A stretch of DNA of 64,000 nt from the NCBI RefSeq assembly GCF_000526995.1, contig NZ_AZUI01000001.1, positions 5,436,001 to 5,500,000 of the forward strand. The letters are read 5' to 3'. Both the position numbers and the translations under genes were made by a program. The DNA comes from Lacrimispora indolis DSM 755. GTDB lineage: Bacteria; Bacillota; Clostridia; Lachnospirales; Lachnospiraceae. The notes beneath the pieces were generated by a model. It saw only the letters and a program-made list of their open reading frames with translations. It was not told the origin of the DNA and searched no databases. Position 1 is the first letter of the stretch. Every line of letters begins with the position of its first letter. Shown in pieces: positions 38,533 to 48,135 of the stretch.

Positions 38533-38854
38533 TTTAATTACGAGAAATACCCGCTGCCTCCTTTTTTTGATTTAAGCTGCCTCACTTAAAGGTCTATTCC
38601 TTTCAATCTTTGACGGTTGTAAACAAACTCAATTGATCATCATCTTCATCACAATTTTTTTATTGCTACCGATAGAGATAATATACCATATTATTATGGA
38701 TAACGCAAACAAATGTTCTTACCGTTGATTTCCTCCTCACCGTGTGTTCAAAGCAAAACTCACAATAGAAAACAAGGCACAGATTATTATCCCTGTCCCT
38801 TGTTATCTACTATCGGCTATAAATTTACATGTAATTCAATATTACTTTCTTCAT
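38533..38854. other. Promoter region of the TerB-BrxD-helicase operon
   Basis: About 320 bp of AT-rich DNA upstream of the TerB-domain gene, with an AAGGAGG at about 38560 that is too far from the start to serve it. The region continues into repeat copy A. No second regulator or methylase gene lies between the operon and the recombinase relic. Confidence 0.4.
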
Positions 38855-38935
38855 AATTTGACACAAACTTCACAATTCCCTGCTGCTGTAATTCTGATGA
38901 CCACAGCACCTGGCGCTCCCTTGGATGAAGCTCAT
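38855..38935 (-). repeat. Dispersed 3'-flanking repeat, copy A
   Basis: The minus strand reads CCAAGGGAGCGCCAGGTGCT, then GTGGTCATCAGAATTACAGC and AGCAGGGAATTGTGAAG. It matches copies B and C closely in CCAAGGGA, GGTCATCAGAATTACAG and CAGGGAAT. It directly follows the serine-recombinase relic. Confidence 0.65.
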
Positions 38936-38949
38936 TTTTATTAAAATTT

Positions 38950-39212
38950 CCGTTCTCACCCTTGGTGTATCCCATAAAACTTTTATGGTTGAAATGAACC
39001 AGTCATTGTTCAAAATTTCTCACAATACCCCAACGAGTATTCTCACTTAGATTGCGGCTTTCTTCCTGTGCTTGGCTACTTAGTATGGTAATAAGAAATT
39101 CGTCCCACAAGCAATCAAGATAGAGTATCTGTTCATTTTCACCCTGTAAATAATCCTTTATTGCCCTTTGAACGCTCTCCGGCAATCGAAGTTTTTGTCC
39201 GCCTCTCCCTCT
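38950..39212 (-). pseudogene. Serine recombinase fragment (decayed)
   Basis: In one frame the minus strand encodes FLITILSSQAQEESRNLSEN, then TRWGIVRNFEQ, a stop codon (TGA), and HFNHKSFMGYTKGENG. This is the helix-E region of large serine recombinases (consensus ITILSS.AQEESR..SENV.WG). The catalytic N-terminus and the DNA-binding C-terminus are missing. It begins in frame right after the stop of the transglutaminase gene. It marks a former integrative element. Confidence 0.75.
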
Positions 39213-40115
39213 CTAATAGTCATTTTCTGCCACAGGATACCTGCTCCTAAAGCTCTCCGCATCATACTCACTGTCTCTAATATGATCCGGCATTGAATGA
39301 TCACTTTTCAAAAAATAATCATCCGTTTCCAGCAGCTTATCCCAGGTTACGTCCAAATTATAATATGCTCCGTTCAGCTCCACAAGATTCCATGCATGAA
39401 GCTGAGCGGTTCCGTCATGATCCACAGTTCCCTTTACTATTCGGCAGTCTATTCCCGCTTCCCTTAACAGCCTGTACGCCGCCACGCTGTAGCCCTGGCA
39501 TCTGGCAGTACGGTTGATCAGTGCCGCATAGGCCGTGGTATCCAGATGATAGTTATCATTGTTCTGATGAATGATGTCATACGTCACAGTGCTGTACAGA
39601 TAATCATGGATTTTCCGTATCTTTTCATAATCCGATGCAAACAGATCAATATCCAGCTTTTTCAGAATTTCCTTAACCGCACTGTCTGTCCTCGTTTCCT
39701 GTTCCGGTGTTGTATAATATATGGGTTCTATTCTTATGGTATAGAGGTACTGTGTGCCTAGCCATATATGACTGTAAGACAATGTATAGCCACCGTACTG
39801 ATAGCGTATGTAATCCCCGTCAGTCGGTTTGTCATCGATTTCAAGTGCGTTCATCATCAGATCCTCAACCAGCAGGCTGATATCGCCCATGTATTCGCCC
39901 TCAGTATAAAAGGTCAGTGTGATACGTCTGTCATGCTGCTTTAGGCTTTTTTGAACGATATCTGTAATTTTGCCCTCATCTTTAAGCACAATATCATATA
40001 CTCCGCTGCGAACATACTTTTTTGAGGTATCCTGCCTTTTTGCTGTCGCCGCAGCTACAGAGATTCCCATAAGCAAAAGAATTCCGGCTGCAGCAATCTG
40101 TTTATATCCTATCAT
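39213..40115 (-). CDS. Exported transglutaminase-like protein
   Basis: 300 residues from the ATG at 40115, preceded by GGAGG; the longer frame upstream is not used. An N-terminal hydrophobic segment (about 6-25) suggests export or anchoring. The transglutaminase-like core has Cys in RTARCQGYSVAAYRLL, His in HAWNLVELNGAYYNLDV and the Asp of DVTWD, giving the Cys-His-Asp triad. The family acts as cell-wall-associated peptidases or cross-linkers. It lies 144 bp downstream of the iron operon on the same strand; whether it belongs to it is unclear. Confidence 0.85.
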   Translation of the reverse strand: MIGYKQIAAAGILLLMGISVAAATAKRQDTSKKYVRSGVYDIVLKDEGKITDIVQKSLKQHDRRITLTFYTEGEYMGDISLLVEDLMMNALEIDDKPTDGDYIRYQYGGYTLSYSHIWLGTQYLYTIRIEPIYYTTPEQETRTDSAVKEILKKLDIDLFASDYEKIRKIHDYLYSTVTYDIIHQNNDNYHLDTTAYAALINRTARCQGYSVAAYRLLREAGIDCRIVKGTVDHDGTAQLHAWNLVELNGAYYNLDVTWDKLLETDDYFLKSDHSMPDHIRDSEYDAESFRSRYPVAENDY

Positions 40116-40258
40116 GCTTCCTCCGGAATATAAGTATTTGCTGTCAATCCGGCACATAAGTATCCCATATTGTATAGGACATAACATTCATGGCCATTCC
40201 CGGGCTGCTTAAGAAAGCACACGTACCGGAACATGCCAAGTCTCCGATACTCGCTTAT

Positions 40259-40711
40259 CTACTTACTTCCGGCCTGCTTTAGGGCATCTTCAGCTGCCTC
40301 TCTGAACAGATCATAGTTAACTGTAGCTCCGGATATAGCATCTACTTCCTTTACACTGCCGCCTTTTACCAGCTGGTCTGCATATTTTTCACATGAAGCT
40401 ACAGCCTTCTGTGCCATGTTATAATAATCACGGTTGCTTATCTTACCGCCCTCCATACCATAATCTTCTGCTTTTAATGTACCGTCCGGCTCATAGGTCT
40501 CAAAAGTGCATTCAGTTATGACTCCTCCGCTTATGGTAATATCAACCACTCCGTAACCATTGCCATAGCTTGTACCATCCTCCTCATCATACACTGAGCT
40601 CTGTCCTTCATAGGTACCGTCGCTGTAGCTTGCTTTATTTCCTCCGCAGGAAGTCAGCCAAACCATACAGCTCATAATCATCAATAAACCTATGCCATTT
40701 TTTAAACTCAT
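40259..40711 (-). CDS. FMN-binding (flavinylated) lipoprotein
   Basis: 150 residues from the ATG at 40711 (GAGG nearby; an upstream GTG is less likely). Signal peptide with lipobox LTSC, Cys22. FMN_bind domain with the covalent flavin-attachment motif DAISGAT (Thr130), preceded by GVVDITISGGVITECTFETY. An extracytoplasmic flavin carrier; ApbE would attach the FMN, and it is not encoded here. It is the last gene of the P19/FTR1 iron operon, where Campylobacter has thioredoxin-like proteins, so it may supply electrons for iron reduction. Confidence 0.9.
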   Translation of the reverse strand: MSLKNGIGLLMIMSCMVWLTSCGGNKASYSDGTYEGQSSVYDEEDGTSYGNGYGVVDITISGGVITECTFETYEPDGTLKAEDYGMEGGKISNRDYYNMAQKAVASCEKYADQLVKGGSVKEVDAISGATVNYDLFREAAEDALKQAGSK

Positions 40712-40722
40712 AAAAGTCCGCC

Positions 40723-41415
40723 TCACTCTGTGAATCTGATATGTCCGGTAAAATTCTCATTCACCGTCTGTCTGGCTATCCTGCCGCTTCGCAGCACGAT
40801 CTGCCTCTGCGCTACATCTCCTACCTCAGGGTCATGGGTGACCACGATCAGTGTCGTGCCTTCCTCATGCAGCTTGCGAAACAGCTCCACGACTATCTCT
40901 TCATTGGCCTCGTCTAAATTACCCGTGGGTTCATCTGCGAGGATGATTTCCGGATAATTGATCAGTGCTCTTGCCACGCATACCCGCTGCTGCTCTCCCC
41001 CGGAAAGCTGACTCGGCAGGTGTCTTGCTCTTTCTGCCAGACCTACACGATCAAGAGCTTCCATGGCCTCTTTCTCATCCGGAACACTGTGATAATACTG
41101 TGACAGCATAACATTTTCCAGCGCCGTGAGATAGTTGACCAGATGGAACTGCTGAAATATCAATCCGATCTTATCGCGCCTTATATCTGTAAGCCTTTTG
41201 GCCGGTTCTTTCGCTACATCCACTCCGTCTAACAGCACATGCCCCTTAGAGGGCTTGTCCATGCAGCCGATAATATTCATCATAGTGCTTTTGCCTGAGC
41301 CTGAGGGGCCCATGATTGATACCCACTCGCCCTTCTCCACCGAGAAATTCACATCGTCAAGAGCATGGAGGTCACCATAGATCTTAAATACATTCTGAAA
41401 CTCTAAAAGACTCAT
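40723..41415 (-). CDS. ABC transporter ATPase, MacB/LolD type (P19 iron operon)
   Basis: 230 residues: Walker A MGPSGSGKSTMM, signature QLSGGEQQRVCVARALI, Walker B IILADEPTGNLD and the switch His in VVTHDPEV. It powers the two FtsX-like permeases encoded just upstream. In Campylobacter the matching genes are Cj1661-Cj1663. Its start is 3 bp past the permease gene. Confidence 0.94.
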   Translation of the reverse strand: MSLLEFQNVFKIYGDLHALDDVNFSVEKGEWVSIMGPSGSGKSTMMNIIGCMDKPSKGHVLLDGVDVAKEPAKRLTDIRRDKIGLIFQQFHLVNYLTALENVMLSQYYHSVPDEKEAMEALDRVGLAERARHLPSQLSGGEQQRVCVARALINYPEIILADEPTGNLDEANEEIVVELFRKLHEEGTTLIVVTHDPEVGDVAQRQIVLRSGRIARQTVNENFTGHIRFTE

Positions 41416-41418
41416 ATA

Positions 41419-42555
41419 TCATTCTCCCTTCAGTACCAATGCCGGGTCAACAGATGTTGCGCTGCGTATCGGAATCAGGCATGCAATGCTTGTGACGGCG
41501 ATTGAGACTATGATTGTAATCGGTACGAGTAGCGGCCGAAACGAGATATAGCTGCTGAAGACATTGACACTTACGAACTGTGCAAATGCGAATCCGACAA
41601 ATGATCCCAATATGCCGCCAAGTGCTCCGAGCACCACTCCTTCTCCCATGAATTCAGTGATGATACCTTTGTCTGTGGCTCCGATTGCCTTCTTAAGGCC
41701 TATTTCGCTTCGCCTTTCTGAAACTACCGCTGTCATAGTCGTAGCGACACATATCATGGTAAGCGCCAGTACGATGACAGTTACTAAAAGTACCAGTGCC
41801 TGCAGCTTCGAGAGCACAGTGGTCTCCGAGGCCGTGACCCTTTTTACCAGATTCGCACTGATTGCGGTGCTGCTTTCGTTTATTTCCTCCACATACTTCT
41901 GCAGCTGTGCCGAAGATGCAGAAACGCTGACCTCCGCTATATCCACGTTGTCAGACTTACCTGTAAGCTCTGATATATCCTCCATGGAGATATAGACATA
42001 TTCCTCTTCAGAGCCGCCTGTATTCAGTATTCCGGTTATAGTAAAGTCGATGGTGCTGTCCATCTGGGTCTTATCCTCCGGTGTGAAATTAACACTTACA
42101 CTGTCTCCAATACTGAGTTCAAGGCTTTGGGCAACATTTTTCCCTACCAGTATTTCATGGGCATAAGCGGGATATGTCCCATCTACCAGCCAGTATGGGC
42201 TGGTTTTTTGTACGTCAGCCATCTCAGTCCCCGCTGCCATGATCGGCTGCTCATGTATTCGTACGGTGTTGTACTGATACGGAGCGGCCCCCACCAGCTC
42301 TGCTGAAGGGATAACTGCGAGGCTCTCCTGCATTTTTGCAAGAGTAAAGCTATCTGCTGCCGGCATAAAAATCATATTTGCACCGTAGCTTCGAAACTGC
42401 GTGCCCATCTGCTGCGGTACATCTACATATATTGTCACAAGTCCCGAAAGTATGGTGGCTCCTATGGCTATTGCAAGCAGTGCCACCAGCATACGGGATC
42501 TGCGCCTCAAAAGTGAGGCGGTGATCATACGAAACAGCATTCTTCTTTTCTTCAT
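41419..42555 (-). CDS. FtsX-like ABC permease (P19 iron operon)
   Basis: 378 residues. One N-terminal helix, a large extracytoplasmic domain (about 45-255) and three C-terminal helices with the FtsX segment VVSERRSEIGLKKAIGATD. It is the MacB-type architecture, likely driving mechanical transfer outside the membrane and not classical import. Paired with the 430-residue permease and the ATPase. GGAGGAAA precedes the ATG. Confidence 0.9.
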   Translation of the reverse strand: MKKRRMLFRMITASLLRRRSRMLVALLAIAIGATILSGLVTIYVDVPQQMGTQFRSYGANMIFMPAADSFTLAKMQESLAVIPSAELVGAAPYQYNTVRIHEQPIMAAGTEMADVQKTSPYWLVDGTYPAYAHEILVGKNVAQSLELSIGDSVSVNFTPEDKTQMDSTIDFTITGILNTGGSEEEYVYISMEDISELTGKSDNVDIAEVSVSASSAQLQKYVEEINESSTAISANLVKRVTASETTVLSKLQALVLLVTVIVLALTMICVATTMTAVVSERRSEIGLKKAIGATDKGIITEFMGEGVVLGALGGILGSFVGFAFAQFVSVNVFSSYISFRPLLVPITIIVSIAVTSIACLIPIRSATSVDPALVLKGE

Positions 42556-42582
42556 AATATAGTTTCCTCCGTGCTGCTGTAT

Positions 42583-43872
42583 TTATCTGCCATGCAGTAC
42601 CTCTGCCGGCTGCAGGCCAAGCAGCATTCGAATAGCAGGAACACTTCCTGCAAGCGTCACGGTAATAACCAGAACGCCTACTATCGGTATGACTACAGTT
42701 CGTATGGCGATAGCCGAGCCGAATACGCTCTGTCCGATTATCTGAGCAAAGCCTATGCCTGCGAAAAATCCTGCGATTCCTCCTATGACAGATGCGATCA
42801 GAATTTCGGTAAGCACCAGTATGGTTACGGAATGATTATAGGCTCCTATCGCCTTCATCAGTCCTATCTCACCTGAACGTTCCATCACGCTGGCAGTCAC
42901 CAGGTTACTGATACCCAGTGCCGATCCGATAAGGCTCAGCACCATGATCAGCAGCATAAGAAGTTCTGTCTTATTGAGTATTGCGCCTTCAGAATCAGCC
43001 ACCTGCCTGACCGGTGATGCTACCGAATCCGTGATGACCTCCTGGATCTGATAGCATATGGAGCTGACATAGGCTGTACAGTACCAGACCTCATACTGTG
43101 CTACAGTCAGAGACGAGGGATTTTTAGCTGCCTTTTTCGCCAGCTCATTATCCGGTGTAGTCAGTGCGCTGACCTCTATGCTGTCGATGCAGCCTGACAG
43201 ATCCGCCAGATCCTGTACCACCCCAAGCGGCACATAGAGCTGACTGTCCTCATCTCCTCCGGACTCATAGATGCCCACTACGGTGAGTTCTTTTGATGCC
43301 GCAGTGCCGTTAAGCGTTATACGGTCACCCACCTTTATACCTTTTTTATCAGCTAATGAAGCGCCTGCCATAGCTACATCGATGCCCATGTCCGATTTTT
43401 CATCGATCCACTGTCCTTCACGTATATCCCACCAGGAACGCAAGCTGCTCATACCGGCATCCAGCTGTTCTCCCGTTGGCAGATCTAAATGGTGGTCGAA
43501 CCAGCTTCCCACCACCTCCACTTTAGTCCCATCAGACAGATCAGCCGGCACGGTAGTAAACGGTGCGAAATCCACTATATTAAAGGCCCAGAATATGGTC
43601 TTTATATTGCCAAGCTCCGATTCTTTTAAATATGCACCGCCCTTTTTCTCACCATCGACATCATAGAGGCTGCTCACTACAGAGGACTGCTCCGGCACCA
43701 CAGTGATATTGGCACCATAGGTTTTAAGCTCCTGGTTGACCTTGTCTCCCACATCCATGACCACGCTTATCATCGCTGTCGCCAGCGATGAACCGAGAGC
43801 TATGGTCAGTGCGATCATAAGCATCTTCTTCCACTGGTGGAGAAGTGTACCTCGAATCATTTTAAAGAACAT
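42583..43872 (-). CDS. FtsX-like ABC permease, larger paralogue (P19 iron operon)
   Basis: 429 residues from the ATG at 43872, preceded by GGGGGAGAA; the longer upstream frame is rejected because it overlaps the previous gene. N-terminal helix, extracytoplasmic domain, then three helices with SVMERSGEIGLMKAIGAYNH. Same fold as the next gene; together they probably form a heterodimer. Corresponds to one of Cj1661/Cj1662 in Campylobacter. Confidence 0.88.
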   Translation of the reverse strand: MFFKMIRGTLLHQWKKMLMIALTIALGSSLATAMISVVMDVGDKVNQELKTYGANITVVPEQSSVVSSLYDVDGEKKGGAYLKESELGNIKTIFWAFNIVDFAPFTTVPADLSDGTKVEVVGSWFDHHLDLPTGEQLDAGMSSLRSWWDIREGQWIDEKSDMGIDVAMAGASLADKKGIKVGDRITLNGTAASKELTVVGIYESGGDEDSQLYVPLGVVQDLADLSGCIDSIEVSALTTPDNELAKKAAKNPSSLTVAQYEVWYCTAYVSSICYQIQEVITDSVASPVRQVADSEGAILNKTELLMLLIMVLSLIGSALGISNLVTASVMERSGEIGLMKAIGAYNHSVTILVLTEILIASVIGGIAGFFAGIGFAQIIGQSVFGSAIAIRTVVIPIVGVLVITVTLAGSVPAIRMLLGLQPAEVLHGR

Positions 43873-43885
43873 ACAATTCTCCCCC

Positions 43886-45133
43886 TTACTTAAACTCAGA
43901 TTCATGTTCCAGCAGCCTTTCTACCGGAACTACAATATTGCCGTTTTCAATTCTATAGTCAATGGGAATCGGGTTACAGCCACCTTTAAATCCTATGGTA
44001 TTGATATTCATGATAACATCGCATAGGTTGCAGACCACCTGCCCATTCTTTTCATAATAACCTGTCTCACCGCAGATCTCGCAAGCGTCCAGGCCTATGC
44101 CATAGGAGGCTGAATTCGGCTTTTGAATTATAATAAATCTGATGACAACATCATTATCAGTGGTATAACCAAAGCGGTGCAGATGTCCGTCATTTACCTG
44201 GTCAAATGGTATTGTGAAATTATCTCCGTCAATCTTTGCCTCCTCTATGGGTGAAAGCTCGACTTCCTTGTTTGCATAAGCATTAACAGCCGTCATAATA
44301 CAGATCACGAACGCAAAACATAGGATACCCAGACCGCTGAAGCGTCTTAGTTTCCTCCATTTGGCTATAATCTTTCTGCGCTGAGCATTGTTCTCATAAG
44401 GTTCATTGGCTGAATAGCTTCTGATCAGCAGTATCACAGGCACCACTACGGCAACAAGTATCGTCATATATATGAACCAGACGCTTAAATTAGAGGCGTA
44501 CTTCGATATCACGAATAACGTGTGGTTAGATGCTATCAGCCTTTTTGCCAGAAGTATTCCAAAGGCTGAGGCAACCTGCTTTAAGGCATTTATAAGAAGT
44601 ACTGAGGATGTCAGAACCAGCGCCGTATTCTTCCCCATATACACCATCCCCTGGTATACGGATATTCCCATGATAATGATCAGTAAAAAACCTAAAAGCA
44701 TACCCAGGAACTTTACAATAAAAGCGGTAGACATGACCGTCTCCTCCGTTAAGAGGATCGTATGCGGCATTTCAAAAAAAGCCGGCAAAAAGTACAAAAA
44801 CAGCATGGCCAGTTCTGTCGCAAGCATGACTGCCGGAAGGTACTCTGCCTGCTTTTTAAGTCTTTTCCCTAAAAAAGTAAACACAAAAAACAGTGCCAGC
44901 ACAGCCAGAGACACTGTATAGATATAAAGATTCCATATACCGGTATCCACCTTACTGGTCATTGTTTTAGTAACAGACATAACTATGGCACTGACGATTC
45001 CTGCTATAAAACCGATCCGCATGATAAACGCCGCTCTGCCCTGATATGCGATTCTTATATATGCCAGAAGCATCCCTGCCATAATAGCCAGCGCTGCCAG
45101 CTGTTCTGTTGATTCCACAAGATATTTTAGCAC
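43886..45133 (-). CDS. DUF2318 Fe-S-type membrane protein of the P19 system
   Basis: About 415 residues. Eight or so helices (about 10-290), then a C-terminal soluble domain with CEICGETGYYEKNGQVVCNL and its CxxC...CxxC cysteines, typical of DUF2318. The best start is the GTG at 45133 (GGGCAGG nine bases before); a GTG at 45214 lies inside a hairpin and lacks a ribosome site. In Campylobacter the matching protein is Cj1660. The protein may pass electrons across the membrane to reduce iron. Confidence 0.85.
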   Translation of the reverse strand: MLKYLVESTEQLAALAIMAGMLLAYIRIAYQGRAAFIMRIGFIAGIVSAIVMSVTKTMTSKVDTGIWNLYIYTVSLAVLALFFVFTFLGKRLKKQAEYLPAVMLATELAMLFLYFLPAFFEMPHTILLTEETVMSTAFIVKFLGMLLGFLLIIIMGISVYQGMVYMGKNTALVLTSSVLLINALKQVASAFGILLAKRLIASNHTLFVISKYASNLSVWFIYMTILVAVVVPVILLIRSYSANEPYENNAQRRKIIAKWRKLRRFSGLGILCFAFVICIMTAVNAYANKEVELSPIEEAKIDGDNFTIPFDQVNDGHLHRFGYTTDNDVVIRFIIIQKPNSASYGIGLDACEICGETGYYEKNGQVVCNLCDVIMNINTIGFKGGCNPIPIDYRIENGNIVVPVERLLEHESEFK

Positions 45134-45183
45134 TCTGTACACCTGCCCTAAATATGAATGATTTAACTTGTTATGAACAGAAA

Positions 45184-45218
45184 CGCTGTGCCGCAGAAAT
45201 ACCTCCCCCGGCACAGCG
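45184..45218 (-). terminator. GC-rich hairpin between P19 and DUF2318 genes
   Basis: Arms CGCTGTGCCG and CGGCACAGCG (45209-45218 and 45184-45193) with a 15-base loop, followed on the minus strand by TTTCTGTT. The T-run is weak, so it may only lower the expression of the following genes or stabilise the upstream message. Confidence 0.5.
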
Positions 45219-45236
45219 CAGTGTTTTTAAGAACGA

Positions 45237-45890
45237 TTACCACTCCTGAGGAGTATAATCCCAACCCTCAAATGTGTAGGTCAGATTGCCGTCATCAAAA
45301 TACTTGTCGAAAGAACCGCCTGGGCCCGTCTCAGCGTCTGTATGCAGCAGGTAACCGTTCTCCTCAGGGCTGTGTATCGTGAACTCCAGAGAATATGTAT
45401 CTGCATTGGGAAGTGCAATATTGGCCCCATAGTGAGGTCCGTCAGATGCGCTCATCTCCATGAACGTTCCTTCTGCAGCAACCTTTCCGTCAGAGCCTGT
45501 AAGCTTATAATCAACAGTCAGGTAAGGAACCCAGTCACCCACACCAAATCCCAGATCATTCTGGAGCGCTGAAATGTCGGCCTCAAGATGGAGATCGAAG
45601 TCTTCTATGTTGCCATTGCCGTTAGACATAGGTACCGGCTGGAAATAAACAGCAGAAAGATTGATAAAACCGACTTCCTCATCCTCAAAAATCGGATACT
45701 CGGTGAAGCCTGCAGCTTCGCCGGGTGCTACCGCAGCATCAGAGCTGACATTGGCCTCCACCTTCTCTGCCTCAGATGCCGCTACCGTTGTTGCTTCAGC
45801 TTCAGTCGTAGATGCTGTGCCTTTGCCGCAGCCGCTTAATGCAAAAGCTGTAATTGATGTGCACATGAACAGTACAAGTGCCTTATTCAT
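45237..45890 (-). CDS. P19/Tp34-family iron-binding lipoprotein
   Basis: 217 residues. Lipoprotein signal with SGC (Cys21), followed by a low-complexity Ala/Ser/Thr/Glu linker (about 25-60), then the P19/Tp34 beta-sandwich domain: FEDEEVGFINLSAVYFQPVP and HYGANIALPNADTYSLEF, HTDAETGPGG. The family binds copper/iron outside the membrane and feeds FTR1. The gene follows the FTR1 gene. AAGGAGGAA precedes the ATG. Confidence 0.9.
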   Translation of the reverse strand: MNKALVLFMCTSITAFALSGCGKGTASTTEAEATTVAASEAEKVEANVSSDAAVAPGEAAGFTEYPIFEDEEVGFINLSAVYFQPVPMSNGNGNIEDFDLHLEADISALQNDLGFGVGDWVPYLTVDYKLTGSDGKVAAEGTFMEMSASDGPHYGANIALPNADTYSLEFTIHSPEENGYLLHTDAETGPGGSFDKYFDDGNLTYTFEGWDYTPQEW

Positions 45891-45991
45891 AATTATTTCC
45901 TCCTTAAATAGGTGATTTATTTTAACTCCGGACAGTTAAGTTAAATACTGCTGTCTCAGGAATTAGCGTGATTAAAACTTCCGCTGCAGGA

Positions 45992-47449
45992 TCATTCTCT
46001 CTGAATATGCAGCTCGTCGAGTATTTCCATTACCTCTTTTTTCAGGGCCTCATGCTTTGCTTTCTTTTCTTCGGCTTCAAGTACCAGGCGCTCCTGCGCA
46101 CGATTCTTTTCCGCTTCGATATGGATGGCGCGATTCTTTCTGGTCTGTATGATAAACAGTGTCACCGCAATAGCCAGAAGAATCAGCTGCGGAAGCAGGG
46201 TCTGAACTGTCGGGTAGATGCCCAGAACATCCAGAACATCATTGGTCGGAATCCATGCCAGCCATTCAGGAGACATCATGGTGATGACATCGCCCTCAAT
46301 CAGTTCCTTAATGCCTGCGCCCAAAAATGATATGGACATAAGTGACATCAGCACGCCGGTAGCAGTAAAGAATGGCTTGATCGGAATCTGAATGCTGAGA
46401 AAATGAATCGCAAGATAAACGAACACCAGGCATATACAGCCGATTATGAAACCTGCCCATACGCTTCCGGTATTACTGTTTGCCAGCATCGGCTGGTAGA
46501 ACAGCACCACCTCTGCCCCCTCTCTGAAAACAGCTAAAAATGCAGTAAATGTCAGTGCAAAGCTGCTTCCTCTCGCAGTGGACTTCTCAGTTTTGGTCTT
46601 AACATATGAAGTCCATGCATCTGTCTCAGATTTAGACAGCATCCAGTTGCTTACATAGAAAAGCACGCACACAGCTGTCAGAGCTGTAACTCCTTCTATA
46701 ACCTCCTGTGAAGCACTGTTGGCTAGTTTCAGCTGGTTTAAAAGCCATGCAAGCACGAAGCTCCCCACTATACCTACGGCCGATCCTATATAGACCGGAG
46801 TCACCAGCTTCCTGCGGCGCTTTCTGTCATCACCCGCAGACTTTACCAGATATGCTATGATGGCGCCTACGATGAGGATAGCTTCAAAGCCTTCCCTTAG
46901 TATGATCGAAAAACACGCGGTAAATGTTGCTACAGCTGCAGATGTTCCGCCCGAAGACGATGATGATGAGCCAGAAGAATCATCGCCGGATGCTGTTCCA
47001 TCTAAAACATTGGCATCCTCACGAAGCATTGATGCAAGCAGATCTACCTCTTCATTGAAATCATCGATACTGCCCCCTTTTTTGGCTATGGCTTTACAGG
47101 CCGAAAATTGCAGCTCCATCTCTGTCTTTCGGGAGCCGGATATATACCCCATAGCTATCCGTTCAAAACCGGTCGTTTCATAATACCCATAATAGCCATG
47201 ATTGATACAATCATAGGCCGCCTTGGCATCTCCTGCTGCATAGTACTCCTTGCCTGTCTCAAATACAGCCTCCATGGCATCTACCACATCATTCCAGGTC
47301 GAAGCAGGCTGCCCCGACTCCTGGTATTCAGCCCAGGTAGCATAGTAAGACTCCTCTGCATGCACAGTCTGTGTCATATAAGTAAGCAGGCAGCACACCA
47401 TGATGAGCATGGCAATCAGCCTGTTTATCCTGACTTCTTTTCTTTGCAT
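45992..47449 (-). CDS. FTR1-family iron permease with extracytoplasmic N-domain
   Basis: 485 residues from the ATG at 47449 (GGTGG five bases before; TGATG overlap with the ATPase stop). Signal peptide (to about 33), a helical extracytoplasmic domain, a Ser-rich linker (about 155-170), then seven helices with both FTR1 iron motifs: REGFE (about 185) and REGAE (about 309). The N-domain resembles that of the FTR1/EfeU group with an imelysin-like part. It imports iron across the membrane; oxidation or reduction partners are the P19 protein and the flavin lipoprotein. Confidence 0.93.
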   Translation of the reverse strand: MQRKEVRINRLIAMLIMVCCLLTYMTQTVHAEESYYATWAEYQESGQPASTWNDVVDAMEAVFETGKEYYAAGDAKAAYDCINHGYYGYYETTGFERIAMGYISGSRKTEMELQFSACKAIAKKGGSIDDFNEEVDLLASMLREDANVLDGTASGDDSSGSSSSSSGGTSAAVATFTACFSIILREGFEAILIVGAIIAYLVKSAGDDRKRRRKLVTPVYIGSAVGIVGSFVLAWLLNQLKLANSASQEVIEGVTALTAVCVLFYVSNWMLSKSETDAWTSYVKTKTEKSTARGSSFALTFTAFLAVFREGAEVVLFYQPMLANSNTGSVWAGFIIGCICLVFVYLAIHFLSIQIPIKPFFTATGVLMSLMSISFLGAGIKELIEGDVITMMSPEWLAWIPTNDVLDVLGIYPTVQTLLPQLILLAIAVTLFIIQTRKNRAIHIEAEKNRAQERLVLEAEEKKAKHEALKKEVMEILDELHIQRE

Positions 47450-48135
47450 CAAATCCACCTTTCTTTCTTAATTATTCCGGCATCCATGCGATAGATAGAA
47501 TCGGCATAACCAAATGTATCCTTGTCATGGGTTGCTACAAAAACTATCTTCCCCTGGTCCGCCATATTTCTCAAAAGCTTTAGAACGATCTCTGTATTTT
47601 CATCGTCTAAATCAGCTGTCGGTTCATCAGCCAGGATTACATCCGGGTTTCGTATAAGCGCCCTGGCAATTGCCATGCGCCTCATCTCTCCTCCTGACAG
47701 ATCTGACGGTCTTACATCTCTTAAATTACCTATGCCGGTCTCTTCAAGAAGCGCCATAGCCCGCTCTTCTTCGCCGGTATCGGCTGCACGGAACAGCGTG
47801 CACGGCAAAAGTACATTATCCAATACTGAAAGTGACTGTAATGCAGCTTGTCCCTGGGGAATAACTCCAAAATGCTCATTACGGTATTGAGACAGCCTGC
47901 TGTCATCCATACTGTACAGCTCGTCATCATCCAGTTTTACGCAGCCATTGCTGGGTTTTAAAAGACCTGACAATATATTAAGAAGCGTACTTTTACCGCT
48001 GCCTGAACGTCCGAATAAAGCGATGAGCTGTCCGGAATTAAGTGACAGCGACATATCCTGTACAGCATAGAAAAAATTGCTTCCGCCGTTTTTTCGCATG
48101 AACCTTTTATTTATTTTTTCCGCCTGCAAAATCAT
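47449..48135 (-). CDS. ABC transporter ATPase (second set, P19 operon)
   Basis: 228 residues: Walker A LFGRSGSGKSTLLNI, signature DLSGGEMRRMAIARALI, Walker B ILADEPTADLDD, switch VATHDKDT. It has MacB/LolD character. It overlaps the permease gene upstream (4 bp) and FTR1 downstream (1 bp), so translation is coupled. Serves the 402-residue permease. Confidence 0.93.
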   Translation of the reverse strand: MILQAEKINKRFMRKNGGSNFFYAVQDMSLSLNSGQLIALFGRSGSGKSTLLNILSGLLKPSNGCVKLDDDELYSMDDSRLSQYRNEHFGVIPQGQAALQSLSVLDNVLLPCTLFRAADTGEEERAMALLEETGIGNLRDVRPSDLSGGEMRRMAIARALIRNPDVILADEPTADLDDENTEIVLKLLRNMADQGKIVFVATHDKDTFGYADSIYRMDAGIIKKERWI

